64,000 bases of DNA from Candidatus Villigracilis affinis (GTDB lineage: Bacteria > Chloroflexota > Anaerolineae > Anaerolineales > Villigracilaceae). The notes below the pieces were generated by a model. It had not been told where the DNA came from, made no database searches, and saw only the letters and a program-made list of their open reading frames with translations. Made by a program: the position numbers and the translations under genes. The DNA lies in NCBI GenBank assembly GCA_016718275.1, contig JADKEA010000003.1, positions 62,001 through 126,000 on the forward strand, given 5' to 3'. Positions 52,342 to 60,087 of the stretch are shown in pieces (within the stretch, counting starts at the first letter, position 1; each line of letters starts with the position of its first letter).

Positions 52342-52390
52342 AATAAACAACACAGGAATGAGTGCGAAACTCGTTTCTGTGTTGTTTATT
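52342..52390. terminator. Rho-independent terminator
   Basis: 14-bp stem AATAAACAACACAG / CTGTGTTGTTTATT with a 21-nt loop, downstream of the TlpA-like gene on the minus strand. Confidence 0.75.
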
Positions 52391-52426
52391 CAAATCGATG
52401 AAAGTGGATTTATCCCAATCCTTGTT

Positions 52427-53023
52427 TTAGTTATGATCCGCGATCAACGGTGTGATGTATTTTTCGAGCATGGTCATGGTGACTTCGCCTGTCCATGCAT
52501 AGCGGACGGTGCCAGTGCGGTCGATCACGTAGGAGTTGGGGAGACTCCCGTTGCGAATGGCGTTGATCGATGCGCTCTCAGGGTCGAGCCAGATGGGAAA
52601 GGTCAGCCCAAGGCTGTCTGCGAATTCGGTGACCGCATCTTTTGCATCACCTGCCTCCACGGCAATGACCGTGAAGCCTTCGGCGGAGTGGGTATCATGA
52701 TATTGCTTCAGGATGGGCATCTCTGCCTTGCAGGGCGGGCACCACGTAGCCCAATTGTTGACCAGGACAATGCTGCCCTGATAATCAGCCAGCGATTGCG
52801 TATCACCATTGATACTTTCCAGCACAAGTTGCGGCGCGGGGAAATTCACTTCCGCAGGTACGATGGATAATTCCTGTACGGCAGGCAGGCTTGTCTTTCC
52901 ACCGCTGCCTAACAACCATAGAAAGAAGGCGATCCCAAACAGGATCAGCCCAACACCCGTGAGCGTGGATGTAGAGTTCTTTTTTCGTTTACTGGGATAT
53001 TTATGTTTGTTTGTGTTTGTCAT
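52427..53023 (-). CDS. TlpA-like membrane-anchored thioredoxin
   Basis: 198 residues. Lys/Arg-rich N-terminus, one membrane helix (VGLILFGIAFFLWLLG) and a thioredoxin fold with redox motif WATWCPPCKAEMPILKQYHD; then VIAVEAGDAKDAVTEFADSL and LPNSYVIDRTGTVRYAWTGE with the cis-Pro. It should reduce or exchange disulfides on the outer face of the membrane, as in ResA/TlpA proteins. It lies downstream of the PDO-type gene, separated by a hairpin. Confidence 0.92.
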   Translation of the reverse strand: MTNTNKHKYPSKRKKNSTSTLTGVGLILFGIAFFLWLLGSGGKTSLPAVQELSIVPAEVNFPAPQLVLESINGDTQSLADYQGSIVLVNNWATWCPPCKAEMPILKQYHDTHSAEGFTVIAVEAGDAKDAVTEFADSLGLTFPIWLDPESASINAIRNGSLPNSYVIDRTGTVRYAWTGEVTMTMLEKYITPLIADHN

Positions 53024-53042
53024 ATCTGGCCTGCAAAGATTT

Positions 53043-53079
53043 GAAAGCGACAGTTACCTTTCAGGCGGCTGTCGCTTTC
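53043..53079. terminator. Hairpin between PDO-type and TlpA-like genes
   Basis: 11-bp stem GAAAGCGACAG / CTGTCGCTTTC. It separates two minus-strand redox genes and could reduce read-through. Confidence 0.65.
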
Positions 53080-53083
53080 AAAA

Positions 53084-53752
53084 TTAATGACTGAGTGCTG
53101 ACTGAATCTCTGCCAGCAATTGTTGTTCGGGATACGCGCCAACGACGATTCCCTGCCCGGAGTTGATCACGGTTTGGGGTACGCCCTGTACGCTGAAACG
53201 CTGTGTCAATTCGGGAAATTCCATTGCATCGACTGCCTCCGCGTGGATCATGGCGGGGTTTTCCATGGCGATCTGGTGTGCGAGCAACACGGCTCGCGGA
53301 CAATGCGGTCAGGTAGGGGTGACGAAGACCTGTAAATGCAGAGGCTTTGTCAGGGATTTGAGAAATTCCCGTGTCGCCGTGCCCAGTCCGGAGTCCCGTT
53401 TGGAGGCGAAGAGAATATCGTTGATCAGGGTGCTGAATTCATATCCAGAAGGAATGCCTGAGAATTGGATTCCGAGGTCGATGACTTTATCCCCATCCCT
53501 GCCTGCAATGACGATCACTGGGGCTTTATCCACCCTGTATTGGGTTGCCAAGGCCGCATCGTCGTTAAGGTCATGAATGGAAAGATTCACCCGTTCGTCT
53601 ATTTCGCTGATCTCGCGGACCAGCTTTTCTGTTTCATCGCAATATTCGCAGTTTTCCCTGCTCCCGAAGAAGAGGATCTGCACTGGGTTGGAGATCCCGG
53701 CAAAAGCCTGCCGAATCTGTCCAACGATCTGTTCGTTCAATAGTTTTTCCAT
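53084..53752 (-). CDS. Two-domain protein disulfide oxidoreductase, probable selenoprotein (in-frame UGA)
   Basis: 222 residues if UGA at 53309-53311 is read through; start at 53752 has GGAG before it. Domain 1 (about 1-120) has the motif FFGSRENCEYCDETEKLV (CEYC). Domain 2 (about 125-222) reads QVFVTPT-UGA-PHCPRAVLLAHQIAM, so the UGA lies exactly at the first Cys of a CPHC/CPYC motif, and GVPQTVINSGQGIVVG (cis-Pro) follows in the same frame. Read as selenocysteine this gives UPHC. A hairpin at the expected distance lies downstream. Relatives with Cys here are glutaredoxin-like PDO proteins that handle thiol/disulfide exchange in the cytoplasm. A base error TGC to TGA is the alternative. Confidence 0.72.
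53280..53297 (-). promoter_or_regulatory. Candidate bacterial SECIS hairpin
   Basis: Read on the minus strand: GCGAGC, loop CGUGUU, GCUCGC. The stem starts 11 nt after the UGA and the loop 17 nt after it. The loop has G in second place followed by U, as in described bacterial SECIS elements bound by SelB. The stem is only 6 bp but all perfect and five of six are G-C. Confidence 0.55.
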
Positions 53753-53874
53753 GTTTTGCTCCAATGGATGGTTTGGGTGTTTCACTACCCTCTTTGGATG
53801 CACATCTTGCCGAAAAGTTGCATGCAATTCTTTGATATACTTTCGGTGCAACTTTTCAGGATAAACTTCATCCA

Positions 53875-54480
53875 ATGAGTATTACAACGACACCCGAGAT
53901 TTCTATTGATGCCCTGCGTGCGGGAGACCGTGCCGAGTTTGCGCGCATGGTGGATGTTCACTCCGCCCTGATCTATCGGCTGGGTTTGAAAATGCTCGGT
54001 AACCCGCAGGATGCCGAGGATGTTCTTCAAAATACGTTTTTGAATGCGCTTATGCACCTCTCTTCTTTTGAGGGTCGCTCGAGCGTTTCCACGTGGTTGT
54101 ATCGCATCGCTTCCAACGAAGCCTTGATGATGCTCCGCAAAAAACAACCTGTCAGCATCGAAGATATGCAGGCCGAAGATTCAGAGGACGGGCTCATCCC
54201 TGCGATATTCACAGATTGGAGCGCCCTGCCTGAAAGTGAATTACTCGCTGGCGAGAGCAAAAGCGCGATCGATGCCGCCATTGCAAGACTGCCGGAGCAA
54301 TTGAAGATCGTCTTTATTCTGCGCGATATCGAAGGCGTTTCGATCAAGGAAACCGCAGAGATACTTTCTCTGACAGAAACCAATGTGAAGACCCGTTTGC
54401 TGCGTGCCCGTATGGCTCTTCGTGAACAGTTATCGGTGTATTATGGCGAGCGTATGCCTCGAAAGGAAAAAAATGACTGA
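53875..54480 (+). CDS. ECF-type RNA polymerase sigma factor
   Basis: 201 residues. Region 2 is MVDVHSALIYRLGLKMLGNP, AEDVLQNTFLNALMHLSSFE and STWLYRIASNEALMMLRKKQ; region 4 is LPEQLKIVFILRDIEGVSIKETAEIL and TETNVKTRLLRARMALREQL. It directs RNA polymerase to a stress regulon. Its stop overlaps the start of a zinc-finger anti-sigma gene by 8 nt, and it is divergent from the PDO-type gene, so control of thiol homeostasis is a fair guess. Confidence 0.93.
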   Translation: MSITTTPEISIDALRAGDRAEFARMVDVHSALIYRLGLKMLGNPQDAEDVLQNTFLNALMHLSSFEGRSSVSTWLYRIASNEALMMLRKKQPVSIEDMQAEDSEDGLIPAIFTDWSALPESELLAGESKSAIDAAIARLPEQLKIVFILRDIEGVSIKETAEILSLTETNVKTRLLRARMALREQLSVYYGERMPRKEKND

Positions 54481-54736
54481 CCATCTCCACGACAACTGTA
54501 AAGCCTTGCTTGGCTCCCTTTCTGAATACATTGACGGTGAATTGCCGTCCGACCTATGCAGAGAGATCGAAAAGCACCTTGAGGGCTGTGATAACTGCCG
54601 AGTCGTTTTAAATACAACAAAGCGGACAATTGACCTTGTGCATATCACCCCCGAAGAACAGACCGTGCCCGACGACGTGCGCGAACGCCTTTTCAAACGC
54701 CTCAAACTGGACGATTACCTGAATCCACAGCCCTAG
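54473..54736 (+). CDS. Zinc-finger (ZAS-type) anti-sigma factor
   Basis: 87 residues. The motif HLEGCDNCRVVL (HxxxCxxC) with an upstream His/Cys in LHDNCKALLGSLSEYIDGEL is the zf-HC2/ZAS pattern. No membrane helix, so a soluble anti-sigma similar in layout to redox-sensing RsrA. It binds and holds the ECF sigma factor encoded just upstream. Its frame overlaps the sigma stop by 8 nt. Confidence 0.88.
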   Translation: MTDHLHDNCKALLGSLSEYIDGELPSDLCREIEKHLEGCDNCRVVLNTTKRTIDLVHITPEEQTVPDDVRERLFKRLKLDDYLNPQP

Positions 54737-54777
54737 GCATTTTCTACGCCTCATCATTGCAGATCGGGGTTTCAGCC

Positions 54778-56380
54778 TTATTCCCTCAATACAATCCCGC
54801 CAAAGCCATTCAAGCGAATGGCTTTTTCTTTTGCTGTATCTCTGCTTGATAAAGTAAAGATACATTCCGAGAACTCAATTTGGATTTCTTTTTCAAGACC
54901 ATCGAAATTCAACAGAATGATCAGGCTTTCATCTGCACTTTTTCGTTTGTATCCCAGAACTCCATTGGGCAGACCGTTCAATATTTCCTGTGAACCTTCC
55001 TGCAGAGACGTTTCCTGGTTGCGGATCCTCATCAAGCCCCGAATGGTGTTCAATAAAGAAGCCTTGTCCTGATTTTCTTTTTCCACGTTTATTTTCTGGT
55101 AATTTCCATGCACAGGCAGCCATGTCTTTTCAGCGGACGAGAAGCCTGCATTCTTTGCTTCACCCCATTGCATCGGCGTGCGGACTTCGTCGCGGTTGAT
55201 GAGCAAGCCAAGTAAATCAAAGATGAAGCGTGGAATGAGTTTGAATTTGTGGGGGATCGGGTCTAGCGCAGAGCCGAAAGGCTGCTTTAAATCGGTCATG
55301 CCGATCTCTTCGCCGTAATACATGCACGGCACACCGCGGACAGTGAGTTGCAGCATGGCTAGCAGTTTTGCCTTGCGAAGATCATCTCCAAGCCTGTGAA
55401 TGCTTCGGTGTCTGTCGTGATTGCTGAAGACATACACGGGCATGAACGGGTCGGGAAAATGCGCTTCGATGCGCTCGATCAACTTTCTGAAATAATCCGC
55501 GCTGAATTGGAAGCTGAGCATTTCGAAGTCAAAGACCAGCCCCAGCCCGTTGTTGACCTCATTCCCAAGGAATTTGCGGATGATGGATCTATCTCCGCTC
55601 ACTTCGCCGAGCAGGATTTTTTCGCCGAATTCGTCACACACACTGCGGAGTTCCTTCGCGAATTCGAAACTCTCTGGCTGATTCAGGTTGTATTTCGCTT
55701 CTTGAAAGAATCCAGAGGGGTCATCTTCAGTGGGCAGAAGTTTGAACGAGAATGGATTGTTCCGAAATTCGGCATCTTTGTATATGACGTTGAAAATATC
55801 CAGTCGAAAACCGTCCACGCCTTTGTTTAGCCAAAAGCGGACTGTGTCGAACATGGCCATTTTGACTTCGGGATTGCGATAGTTCAGGTCAGGCTGGAAA
55901 GGGGAGGAAGCTCGACCAGAAATACTGTCTGCGCTCGGCGGAGTAATGCCAGCCATTACCACCCGTCATGCTTTGCCAATTATTGGGCTTGTCTCGCCAG
56001 ATATACCAATCTGCTTTGGGATTGTCTCGTGAAGAGCACGATTCCTTGAACCACGGATGCTCAATGGAGGTATGGTTCATCACCATGTCAAAGACGATTT
56101 TCATGCCACGCTCGTGAACTTCTTCGATGAGTTGTTCAGCATCGTCCATGCTACCGTATTCGGGGGCGATTTCAGTGTAGCTGCTGATGTCGTAACCCGT
56201 ATCAGCTTGCGGCGAGGAAAAGAACGGGGAGATCCACAGCGTTTCGAATCCCAGTTCGTGCAAGTAATCCAGTTTTTGGATAATGCCTTTTAAGTCCCCG
56301 ATCCCATCGCCGTTTGTATCATAAAACGAACGCGGGTAGATTTGATAGATGCTTGTTTTGTGATACCAGGGTATTGACAT
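54778..56380 (-). CDS. GH13 alpha-glucosidase (oligo-1,6-glucosidase-like), one frameshift near 55896
   Basis: About 533 residues after removing one base at 55896-55897. It begins IPWYHKTSIYQIYPRSFYDT NGDG in style, with the calcium-type loop DTNGDGIGDLKGI. Catalytic blocks: MKIVFDMVMNHTSIEHPWF, GVDGFRLDIFNVIYKD (nucleophile Asp), KILLGEVSGD (acid/base Glu) and YVFSNHDRHR. The last about 80 residues are the usual beta domain. It cuts alpha-1,6 or alpha-1,4 gluco-oligosaccharides in the cytoplasm. No ribosome binding site; TAAAAT lies 6 nt before the ATG. Confidence 0.88.
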
Positions 56381-56517
56381 GTTTGTATTTTATCAACTCA
56401 TAGTTGAGAAATGTTCTCGAATTAATCGGTTTATGAAAAGATATGACTTTTGACATTATTTATAGGTATGTGCTTGTGCTATATTGATCATGACCCACTC
56501 ACTGGAGGAAGATAAAA

Positions 56518-57132
56518 ATGAATAATCGTGTTTTATTCAGCATGCTGGTTGTAAGTGTCTTGACCATGGCGTGTGCTTTGTTGTTTCCAGCGCCTGCGCC
56601 GACTGCGACCGCCGTTATTCCACCCACGATCCCGCCTGCAACTGCAACTTTGGCCCCGACGGCAACAATTATCCCGACAGATACGCCGATCCCTTTGCCA
56701 ACGCCAACCCTCATCATCGTTCCGCAGCAATGGAACGGCACGTACGCTCAGGCTGGGATCGGCAAGCTGAGAATCACCATCATTCTCGATAAGCTCAAGG
56801 GAAATACATTCACAGGCAAAATGCTTTGGACGGGGACGGACAATTTCAGAGGTGCAATGACTGCGATCAGCGGGGAATTTGTAACTGATTTTGGCGATGC
56901 GGAGGAACAGGCCCTATGGGGCAATCATCCAGACTATAAAAATGGAGATCGGAGCGGTACCTGGATCAAATGGACAGAAACTACATTTTTGAATGGCGGC
57001 GGCTATACTTTGGGCGGCTGGTACTACGGGCACATTCAGGATGGGGATTCGATGACAGGTATTTATTACTTGAACGAGAAGGTTGCCTCATTTGCCAGTA
57101 GCGATTTTTGGGAGCTCGAAAAAGTTAAGTAG
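56518..57132 (+). CDS. Hypothetical lipoprotein
   Basis: 204 residues. Lipoprotein signal with Cys in VLTMACALLFPAP, a Pro/Thr linker of about 45 residues, then a beta-rich domain (LRITIILDKLKGNTFTGKML, GNHPDYKNGDRSGTWIKWTE, YTLGGWYYGHIQDGDSMTGI) of lipocalin-like look. No family recognised. Good GGAGGAAG ribosome binding site; ends at its own terminator. Confidence 0.75.
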   Translation: MNNRVLFSMLVVSVLTMACALLFPAPAPTATAVIPPTIPPATATLAPTATIIPTDTPIPLPTPTLIIVPQQWNGTYAQAGIGKLRITIILDKLKGNTFTGKMLWTGTDNFRGAMTAISGEFVTDFGDAEEQALWGNHPDYKNGDRSGTWIKWTETTFLNGGGYTLGGWYYGHIQDGDSMTGIYYLNEKVASFASSDFWELEKVK

Positions 57133-57135
57133 AAA

Positions 57136-57164
57136 AAATCGCTTCAGGAAACCTGAAGCGATTT
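57136..57164. terminator. Rho-independent terminator
   Basis: 13-bp stem AAATCGCTTCAGG / CCTGAAGCGATTT with a 3-nt loop between convergent genes. Confidence 0.88.
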
Positions 57165-57179
57165 GCTGTTTACTGCATT

Positions 57180-57968
57180 TCAAAAGGCAAAATCTGGATT
57201 GAGACCATTTTGAGTTTGTGGGTTTTCATTTCCTGCGAATCCATGTGCATAGGCGTGTAATTCATCCACCGATTCGATCAGCACATCTGCAAATTCCACC
57301 AGATCTCTTGCTGATGAGACGCCTGAAAGCACGCCTACGACCATGCCTGCCCCAGCAGAGCGCGCCATTTTCAAATCTGCCGTGGTGTCTCCTACAACCA
57401 TTACCCGAGCAGGATCGATCTTCATTCTTTCACAAATGGTCAAGACCATATCAGGCGCAGGCTTTGCCTTGATTCCGTCGTCTGCACAGACCATGGTTGC
57501 AATGTATTCTTCAATATCGAATGCCTCGATCATTGCCTGAGTGGGAGCGCGGTCATCGGTGGTGGCAATGCCGATCAGAATTCCCTTGCCATGCAGTTGA
57601 CCGAAGAGCGCCCGCGTGTCTGTGAATTGTTTTGCGAGGATCACAGGGTCGGGAATGCACCAGCCCGCTTCGACCGCCTTTTCGGCTGCCGCTTCACTTA
57701 GACCGAGAGATTGCATTACTTCGACCGTCAAGCGGTACAACTGTGACATGGGGGTGGCCGCCAGTTTTCCATGTGCCAGCACTTTTTTGTGATCGTCATC
57801 GTAGCCCATGGCGAGACATAAAGGCTCGCGGACATTCAGCCCACTGACGAGATGCAGCTGCTCCGCCAGATAGACGACCCATCCGCCCCACATGGCGTCA
57901 AAGTCGATGAGCGTACCGTCCTTGTCGAAAATAATGGCCTGTGCCTTGAAGTGTTTCAGATCATTCAT
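57180..57968 (-). CDS. HAD-superfamily phosphatase (phosphoglycolate phosphatase-like)
   Basis: 262 residues. Nucleophile motif IIFDKDGTLIDFDAMW (DxDGT), motif II GIATTDDRAPTQAM, and motifs III/IV KPAPDMVLTICERM and VVGDTTADLKMARSAGAG. The helical cap lies between. It dephosphorylates a small metabolite; which one is not known. Divergent from the VWA lipoprotein gene. Confidence 0.92.
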   Translation of the reverse strand: MNDLKHFKAQAIIFDKDGTLIDFDAMWGGWVVYLAEQLHLVSGLNVREPLCLAMGYDDDHKKVLAHGKLAATPMSQLYRLTVEVMQSLGLSEAAAEKAVEAGWCIPDPVILAKQFTDTRALFGQLHGKGILIGIATTDDRAPTQAMIEAFDIEEYIATMVCADDGIKAKPAPDMVLTICERMKIDPARVMVVGDTTADLKMARSAGAGMVVGVLSGVSSARDLVEFADVLIESVDELHAYAHGFAGNENPQTQNGLNPDFAF

Positions 57969-58352
57969 TCAATTCATCCTGTTCATAATAAGATGACAGT
58001 CACATTCGCAAAGCGGGTGACTGTCATCTGGTTTAACTGTCAGTTTAACGAGCGCTATTGTACATGGATTTCAAGTTTTAGTGTCCTGTTCCCTGGGTTC
58101 CTATCAAAACTATCAGTTGACTTTTGGACTCGATTCATGCAACAATGGCTCATGTCGTTTTGGTGGGGGAACTTTCCCCCTTGGCGATACGTCCATTCAA
58201 TATCACAAAACTGGCGATCAGGTGGGACAGCCTTATATGGAAAGGAGGGCTTATGACTTAATAGGTATCTCTGAAGCACAGCGGGACGCCGCCTGCTGGT
58301 CTTCTTTATTGTCTGTATTGAAAAATAAAAAAAACTAAATAGGAGAAGAAAA
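57969..58352. other. Intergenic region with long inverted repeat
   Basis: 384 bases between divergent genes. AGATGACAGTCAC (57991-58003) and GTGACTGTCATCT (58017-58029) form a 13-bp palindrome close to the HAD gene start, a possible operator. GGGGGAA/TTTCCCCC near 58170 is a smaller hairpin. AGGAG at 58341 serves the VWA gene. I find no convincing gene; short open frames here have no start signals. Confidence 0.5.
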
Positions 58353-59948
58353 ATGAAACCCTTACGCAAAGCCATCGGCTTTAGTGTTCTACTGTTGCTG
58401 CTGTTTATGTCCGCCTGTGGCGGCGGTGCGCCAGCGGCTACCGAAGCCCCGTCATCGCAAGACTATTCCTACGAGTCGCCCGCTGCAACCGAGGCACCAG
58501 CAATGGAAGAACCTGCCGCGGAAGCGCCTGCTTCCAGCCCGCAACAACAGAACGGGCAACAACCCCCATCGAACAACGAACCATATGATATGTTCTTCGA
58601 AGACTATGGTGTCAATCCATCCATAGATACCGAAGATGACAACCTTTCCACCTTTGCGTTGGATGTGGATACGGGTTCGTATACTGTCATGCGTAATTAT
58701 TTGCAGGATGGAAATCTTCCGCCCCAGGATTCTGTGCGTGTGGAAGAATACGTCAATTACTTTGATCACGGCTACGCATTGCCTCCGCCGCATCAGGCTT
58801 TTGGAATTTCCATTGATGGCGGTCCCTCGCCTTTTACCGAAACCGAACGCTACGATATGCTGCGCATCGGCATTCAAGGCTACGAAGTGGCCGATGAAGA
58901 CCGCAAAGATGCTGCGCTGACGTTCGTGATCGACGTCTCTGGTTCGATGGATATGGACAACCGCCTCGGCCTGGTCAAACGTTCGCTGGAATTGCTCGTC
59001 GAACAATTGCATCGAAATGACACGGTCAGCATTGTCGTCTATGGATCGGAAGCCCGCGTCGTTCTTGAGCCGACGCCTGGTTCTGATTCTGGACGGATTC
59101 TCGACGCGATTTACAGTCTTCAACCCGAAGGGGCCACCAACGCGGAGGCGGGTCTGCGCCTCGGCTACGGCATGGCCATGGAAGCCTTTAATCGCGATGG
59201 GATCAATCGGGTGATCCTATGTTCAGATGGCGTGGCAAATGTCGGGTTGACCGGACCCGATGCCATTCTCGGAGAAGTCAGTCACTACGTGGAAGAAGGC
59301 ATTACGCTCACCACCATCGGTTTCGGCATGGACAATTACAACGATACCCTCATGGAACAACTCGCCGATAACGGCGATGGTTTCTACGCCTACGTAGACG
59401 ATGTGGACGAGGCCCGCAAATTGTTCATTGACGAAATCACGGGCACCCTGCAAACCATCGCATTGGATGCGAAAGTGCAGGTCGATTTCAATCCGCAGGT
59501 CGTGATGCGTTACCGCCTTGTCGGGTACGAAAATCGCGCCGTGGCCGATGACGAATTCCGCGATAACACGGTGGATGCAGGCGAGATCGGTGCGGGGCAT
59601 TCCGTCACAGCTTTGTATGAGGTCAAGCTGTATCCAGAGGCACGCGGCAGGATCGCCACGGTCCTTATGCGTTGGGAAGATCCCGACACGCATCAAGTCG
59701 TTGAGATATCAAAGGATTACGACACCAGCCAGATCTCCTCGGATTTCCGCGAGACCGACCCATACTTCCAGCGCGCGGTTGTTGTGGCTGAGTTTGCTGA
59801 AATCTTGAAAGGCAGCTACTGGGCCGAGGAAAGCTCCATGGATGATGTCTACGACGAAGCCCGCCGCATTGCTGATTATCTTTACCGCGATGATGTGATG
59901 GATGAATTCGTTGACCTGGTCCGTGAAGCGAGGCGGTTGCTGGATTAA
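58353..59948 (+). CDS. VWA-domain lipoprotein (YfbK-like)
   Basis: 531 residues. Lipoprotein signal (LLLLLFMSACGGG) and a Pro/Ala/Glu linker lead to the N-terminal vWF_A-like extension (DNLSTFALDVDTGSYTVMRN, VEEYVNYFDHGY). The VWA domain follows with a complete MIDAS: VIDVSGSMDMDNR, the Thr in PEGATNAEAGL, and VILCSDGVANVGLTG. The C-terminal region matches the DUF3520-type part (IGAGHSVTALYEVKLYPEA). It should bind a metal-dependent partner on the cell surface; the role is unknown. Confidence 0.92.
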   Translation: MKPLRKAIGFSVLLLLLFMSACGGGAPAATEAPSSQDYSYESPAATEAPAMEEPAAEAPASSPQQQNGQQPPSNNEPYDMFFEDYGVNPSIDTEDDNLSTFALDVDTGSYTVMRNYLQDGNLPPQDSVRVEEYVNYFDHGYALPPPHQAFGISIDGGPSPFTETERYDMLRIGIQGYEVADEDRKDAALTFVIDVSGSMDMDNRLGLVKRSLELLVEQLHRNDTVSIVVYGSEARVVLEPTPGSDSGRILDAIYSLQPEGATNAEAGLRLGYGMAMEAFNRDGINRVILCSDGVANVGLTGPDAILGEVSHYVEEGITLTTIGFGMDNYNDTLMEQLADNGDGFYAYVDDVDEARKLFIDEITGTLQTIALDAKVQVDFNPQVVMRYRLVGYENRAVADDEFRDNTVDAGEIGAGHSVTALYEVKLYPEARGRIATVLMRWEDPDTHQVVEISKDYDTSQISSDFRETDPYFQRAVVVAEFAEILKGSYWAEESSMDDVYDEARRIADYLYRDDVMDEFVDLVREARRLLD

Positions 59949-60030
59949 GCGATAATCTTCGCTTCTCAACTCAACGCTTCGGCTTCGTTCGCGAAAAACG
60001 CTCAGCGCGATGCAGGTGAATTAATAAAAA

Positions 60031-60064
60031 AACAAGTGACAGTTGAAGACAACTGTCACTTGTT
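60031..60064. terminator. Bidirectional terminator
   Basis: 15-bp stem AACAAGTGACAGTTG / CAACTGTCACTTGTT with a 4-nt loop between the convergent VWA and peptide-transporter operons. Confidence 0.9.
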
Positions 60065-60087
60065 TACATATTTACCTGTCTACTTGC

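Noticed and set aside
58081..58338. 85-codon open frame upstream of the VWA gene
   Set aside because: No ribosome binding site at its start, odd composition, and it fills a divergent promoter region. An AGGAGG inside it is followed by ATG ACT TAA, a two-codon frame.
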